A DNA stretch of 64,000 nucleotides from Flavobacterium piscisymbiosum (lineage in GTDB: Bacteria; Bacteroidota; Bacteroidia; Flavobacteriales; Flavobacteriaceae): assembly GCF_020905295.1 (NCBI RefSeq), contig NZ_JAJJMM010000001.1, positions 5,208,001 to 5,272,000 of the forward strand, in the 5' to 3' direction. Both the position numbers and the translations under genes were made by a program. This document shows, piece by piece, positions 61,542-64,000 of this stretch. The number at the start of each line of letters is the position of its first letter. Position 1 is the first letter of the stretch. The notes under the pieces were generated by a model. It saw nothing but the letters and a program-made list of their open reading frames with translations. It did no database searches and had not been told where the DNA came from.

Positions 61542-61755
61542 CCTGCTCTTCGCCGTTAATTTTCACATGCAGTTTATTCAATAAAACCTGATATCTGCTG
61601 ATTTCTCTTAGATCTTCATCTTCTTCTGCATGATCTAACATTTCGTCTAAAGTTTCGTTTACTTCAAGCAATTTATTATTGGCTTCTCTATTGTTTTTTG
61701 CAGCAATTAAATCAATAATTTCCTGTACGCTTACTTTTAAATCTTCGAATTTCAT
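61528..61755 (-). CDS. Small acidic helical protein of unknown function (75 aa)
   Basis: A mostly helical, highly acidic product (MLDHAEEDEDLREISRYQVL) without Cys. The 3' end overlaps the YchJ-like gene by 14 bases, which supports a two-gene operon with translational coupling. I do not recognise a family. Confidence 0.7.
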   Translation of the reverse strand: MKFEDLKVSVQEIIDLIAAKNNREANNKLLEVNETLDEMLDHAEEDEDLREISRYQVLLNKLHVKINGEEQVDGE

Positions 61756-61847
61756 ATTTATTATTTTGTTATTTTTTGTTTCAGGTTTCAGGTTTCAAGT
61801 TGCTGAGCATAACTTGAAACCTGAAACAAAGAAAACTTGAAACGTTT

Positions 61848-61994
61848 TTATTCCTGCACTTTGTCTTCGTTGAACTTTTTGATAATTTCTTTTAGTTTTT
61901 CCTTACGTGCAATTTCAGCCTGCTTTACTTTGTTTTGGGCTTTGTGCAATTTGTCGTTATGCTTTTTGATATTCCTTTCGTTGTTGCGTCCCAT
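61848..61994 (-). CDS. Small basic helical protein (48 aa)
   Basis: ATG at 61994 and TAA at 61848-61850. The product is Lys/Asn-rich and predicted to be one long helix (MGRNNERNIKKHNDKLHKAQ). Its start overlaps the stop codon of the gene at 61994-62536 by one base (TAATG), a strong sign of a real coupled gene. It is too short for routine ORF calls. Function unknown. Confidence 0.6.
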   Translation of the reverse strand: MGRNNERNIKKHNDKLHKAQNKVKQAEIARKEKLKEIIKKFNEDKVQE

Positions 61995-62536
61995 TATATT
62001 TCTCTTTTAATTTCTTCTAAAGTTTTCTCGGTGTAAATCAATTCGGTGATAATTTGCTTTCGTAAATCATCTATATCATCATAATCAAAATGTTTTGCCC
62101 ATGATGTTAGTTGCTGCAAATTCCGGATTTGCTTGATTCTTTTTGTGGTTTCGAAACTGGTTCTTAAAACCGGTTTTCCATCATACTGCGGATTCTTTTT
62201 GTGCTGATAGGTTACGCTATTATTTTCAAAATTAGCTTCTATATAATAGAGTTTCTCTTCGGCGTTGTCCGGATAAAACTCGTTCCAATTAGCAAATCCT
62301 ATTTTTGTTTTCGATTCGGTTTCCGGTTCACGCGCTACCAAACGCCATTTGCTGTTGGCAAGTCTTCCCCAATGATTCGAAACGCGATACATTCCGGCTT
62401 CGGTATAATAATAGGTACTTCCGGCTTTGCTTTCAAACTGTTTCTTTAATCCTTCAATTTCAGTTGAAAGTACTTCATGAAAAACACAAAATGTATTTTT
62501 GAACGAATTAGGATGTGGCTTGAAGTTTTTTTGCAT
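61994..62536 (-). CDS. Conserved-looking protein of unknown function (about 180 aa)
   Basis: From the ATG at 62536 the product has 180 residues; an ATG at 62542 lies at the edge of the -7 box and would precede the transcript start. A beta-rich first half contains a W-rich stretch (RVSNHWGRLANSKWRLVARE) and FANWNEFYPDNAEEKLYYIE, then a basic helical tail. The start is almost at the predicted transcription start, so the mRNA may be leaderless. I do not recognise a family. Confidence 0.7.
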   Translation of the reverse strand: MQKNFKPHPNSFKNTFCVFHEVLSTEIEGLKKQFESKAGSTYYYTEAGMYRVSNHWGRLANSKWRLVAREPETESKTKIGFANWNEFYPDNAEEKLYYIEANFENNSVTYQHKKNPQYDGKPVLRTSFETTKRIKQIRNLQQLTSWAKHFDYDDIDDLRKQIITELIYTEKTLEEIKREI

Positions 62537-62539
62537 GTG

Positions 62540-62547
62540 CAAATATA
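62540..62547 (-). promoter_or_regulatory. -7 box TATATTTG for the 62536 gene
   Basis: The plus strand reads CAAATATA. The ATG at 62536 starts 3 bases after the box, implying a leaderless or nearly leaderless transcript. CAAA at 62574-62577 is a possible -33 box with a 26-base spacer. Confidence 0.55.
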
Positions 62548-62588
62548 CTGAGATTGTAAAGAACTCCCTAAAACAAACATAAATTGAT

Positions 62589-62596
62589 TAACTTTG
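62589..62596 (+). promoter_or_regulatory. -7 box TAACTTTG for the 62624 gene
   Basis: It lies 27 bases before the ATG at 62624 and is divergent from the promoter at 62540-62547. Confidence 0.5.
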
Positions 62597-62623
62597 TGCC
62601 TTTAATTTTAAAATAAAAAAGTC

Positions 62624-62875
62624 ATGTCTAAAGATTCACAAGAAAAAATGTTGCAAAAAGGGGTTTATACCGGCATCATGGAGAAAGATGAAAACAATAA
62701 TTATTTTTGTGGCGAATATCTTTTAGATTATAAAATCGCTCATGCTAATCATACTTTAGGTGAATTGATTACTATAAAATCTGTTATCGAAAATCCTAGC
62801 GATATTAGTTATGATAAGTATCCTAAGAAATCGAAGAATTTTCATAAAGCAAATCAGAAACCTGAGGATAAATAA
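62624..62875 (+). CDS. Small hydrophilic protein of unknown function (83 aa)
   Basis: An 83-residue soluble product; the first half (GVYTGIMEKDENNNYFCGEY) could form beta strands, and the C terminus is Lys-rich (KKSKNFHKANQKPEDK). It has its own promoter. No family is recognised. Confidence 0.65.
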   Translation: MSKDSQEKMLQKGVYTGIMEKDENNNYFCGEYLLDYKIAHANHTLGELITIKSVIENPSDISYDKYPKKSKNFHKANQKPEDK

Positions 62876-63189
62876 GGTTTTGTTTCACGTTTCAGGTTGA
62901 AATAAGAATTTAAACGCAAAGAACGCCAAGATTTTTATATAACATTACGTTGAGAAACACAAAGTTCGCAAAGCTGGTTGAATATTTAGCTTTTTGAACT
63001 TTGTGTTTTTTTTATATAAAATTCTTTACTAAAAAAACTCTGCGACTTTGCGAGATTAAATTTTAAGCATTGTTAAACTTAGCATTGACAATTTCGCGCA
63101 AAGTCGCAAAGTCGCAAAGCTAGATTAATAGAAAAATTTTAGATTAAAAAACTTTTAGCAACTAAATATCTCACGAAAACTAAAGCCCT
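62876..63189. repeat. Intergenic CGCAAAG word repeats
   Basis: Inverted and direct copies of AACTTTGTGTT, CGCAAAGTCGCAAAG and ACACAAAGTTCGCAAAG fill 62905-63125. They match the family at 4360-4435. No gene is seen. Confidence 0.65.
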
Positions 63190-63316
63190 AGCCCCGATAG
63201 AAGTGGAAATCCTTTTGTGTCCGCCGCCGCGGACATAAAAGATTACTTCACTTTGCTTTTATTTTAATTGGAATTCAGTGAACTTCGTTTGAAACGGATA
63301 GCGGGAAATAGCTCCT
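63190..63316 (+). ncRNA. Structured RNA-like repeat, possibly Flavo-1 (copy 4)
   Basis: It begins AGCCCCGATAGAAGTGGAAA, has a stem with GTGTCCGC/GCGGACAT arms, continues to GGATAGCGGGA and ends AGCTCCT. The CCCG/CGGG helix compensates for CCTG/CAGG in copies 2 and 3. Confidence 0.55.
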
Positions 63317-63423
63317 AATTATTTTTAAACAAACAAGAAACCTTCGTCTGGATATTCAGAATCAATATTTTAGATATTTTTCGAATATTTTTTGGTTCAA
63401 AACTAAAAAGTTAAAAAAAAGTG

Positions 63424-63431
63424 TACCTTTG
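63424..63431 (+). promoter_or_regulatory. -7 box of the J-domain gene
   Basis: TACCTTTG fits TAnnTTTG; TTTTG at 63391-63395 is upstream with a long spacer. The ATG follows at 63498. Confidence 0.5.
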
Positions 63432-63497
63432 CAAAAAATTTGTCTTTTGAGCAATTAATTTCAATTTCAAACTAATAGACAAGTAGTTACCTTATTT

Positions 63498-63938
63498 ATG
63501 AAAAAAATAGTTGAATACCGCAAGTTACTAAACGTAGACAAAACTGCAGAGTTAAAAGATTTAAAAACAATCTATCGTAATGCGATGAAAGAATCTCATC
63601 CTGATAAATTTCAAGGTGATGACGCAGGTTTGAAAGAAGCAGAAGAAAAAAGTAAGGCTATTATTGAGGCTTATCACTTTTTGGTAAGTATTAATCCTGA
63701 GACGATTAAAGCAAATTTACCTGAATACACAGAGACTATCGCAACTTCATCAATTACTGATTATAAATTTGTTGAAGGTCGTTTGATCATCGATTTTTCT
63801 AACGGAAGTGTTTACGAATACATTAGTGTTCCTAAAGCAACTTACGTGAAAATGGTAAATGCTGATTCTCCTGGAAGATTCGCAAAAAGACACATTTTGA
63901 ACTCTTTTACATGGAGAAAGAAAACAAATCAAGAATAG
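63498..63938 (+). CDS. J-domain protein with C-terminal KTSC domain
   Basis: The 146-residue protein has an N-terminal J domain (residues 1-65) with the HPD motif in MKESHPDKFQG, which would stimulate DnaK ATPase. The C-terminal part is a KTSC domain (about 80-142; SSITDYKFVEGRLIIDFSNG, then YEYISVPKATYVKM), often found alone in RNA-binding or lysyl-tRNA-synthetase-linked proteins. This combination is common in Bacteroidota. The gene is monocistronic with a terminator. Confidence 0.88.
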   Translation: MKKIVEYRKLLNVDKTAELKDLKTIYRNAMKESHPDKFQGDDAGLKEAEEKSKAIIEAYHFLVSINPETIKANLPEYTETIATSSITDYKFVEGRLIIDFSNGSVYEYISVPKATYVKMVNADSPGRFAKRHILNSFTWRKKTNQE

Positions 63939-63958
63939 ATTTATACTTAAATATTTAC

Positions 63959-63989
63959 AAAAGCACTCCCTTATAAGAGTGCTTTTTTT
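63959..63989 (+). terminator. Terminator of the J-domain gene
   Basis: The stem AAGCACTC/GAGTGCTT has an 8-nt loop and a T7 run, 20 bases after the stop codon. Confidence 0.85.
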
Positions 63990-64000
63990 ATGCTTAAAAA

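Overview
The window looks like a chromosomal segment of a Flavobacterium-type Bacteroidota. The evidence is AT-rich DNA, almost no Shine-Dalgarno sequences, repeated TAnnTTTG (-7) promoter boxes with TTTG-like -33 boxes, SusC/SusD proteins, many lipobox signal peptides, and intergenic regions packed with short dispersed repeats. I see no rRNA, tRNA, CRISPR array, transposase or phage gene.

Layout. 0-4.2 kb: the end of a heavy-metal RND efflux adaptor and its CzcA/CusA-type pump. 4.5-8 kb: a single-domain response regulator, a GNAT acetyltransferase, and a divergent AraC regulator/ketopantoate-reductase-like pair. 8.4-15.2 kb: a TetR regulator followed by a complete AcrA-AcrB-TolC-type multidrug pump; a 25-nt element occurs once at the tetR promoter and four times before the pump genes. 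15.6-19.5 kb: a Crp-like regulator, a GNAT enzyme and a run of small stress-type genes (DoxX-like, VOC, DinB). 20-23.3 kb: a GH130 enzyme overlapping a GT4 glycosyltransferase that carries an extra C-terminal helical domain. 23.6-30.7 kb: MlaE-MlaF-MlaD lipid transport genes, an AsmA-like protein, a small membrane protein and an FAD oxidoreductase. 30.8-36.3 kb: a cupin, a MarR-GNAT fusion, an AraC regulator, a deoxyinosine glycosylase-like protein and two unknown membrane proteins.

38.5-50.4 kb is a polysaccharide utilisation locus: a DUF5004-like lipoprotein, a putative surface glycan-binding protein, SusC, SusD, a GH71/99-like lipoprotein and a GH97 lipoprotein on the minus strand, with a divergent DUF6377/TPR-type regulator. 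Hairpins between susD and the hydrolase genes may set expression ratios. 50.7-57.6 kb: a fatty acid hydroxylase, glutamate dehydrogenase, an EamA transporter, a MarR/serine-hydrolase operon and a 2OG-Fe(II) oxygenase. 58.3-63.9 kb: an AAA+/VWA pair, a YchJ-like SEC-C protein, several small unknown genes and a J-domain/KTSC protein.

The most unusual signal lies upstream of glutamate dehydrogenase (about 53.67-54.01 kb, minus strand). A near-leaderless 28-codon ORF rich in Cys and Met is followed by a perfect terminator hairpin, and the ORF's last codons can pair with that hairpin's 5' arm. A second 29-codon Cys/Met-rich ORF and a weaker hairpin follow. This reads like a tandem transcription attenuator that I do not recognise. 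Other signals include an RNA-like repeat with covarying stems (possibly Flavo-1), hairpins whose arms change together around a conserved loop, a three-copy 211-bp tandem repeat, and palindromic operators at two marR-type promoters.
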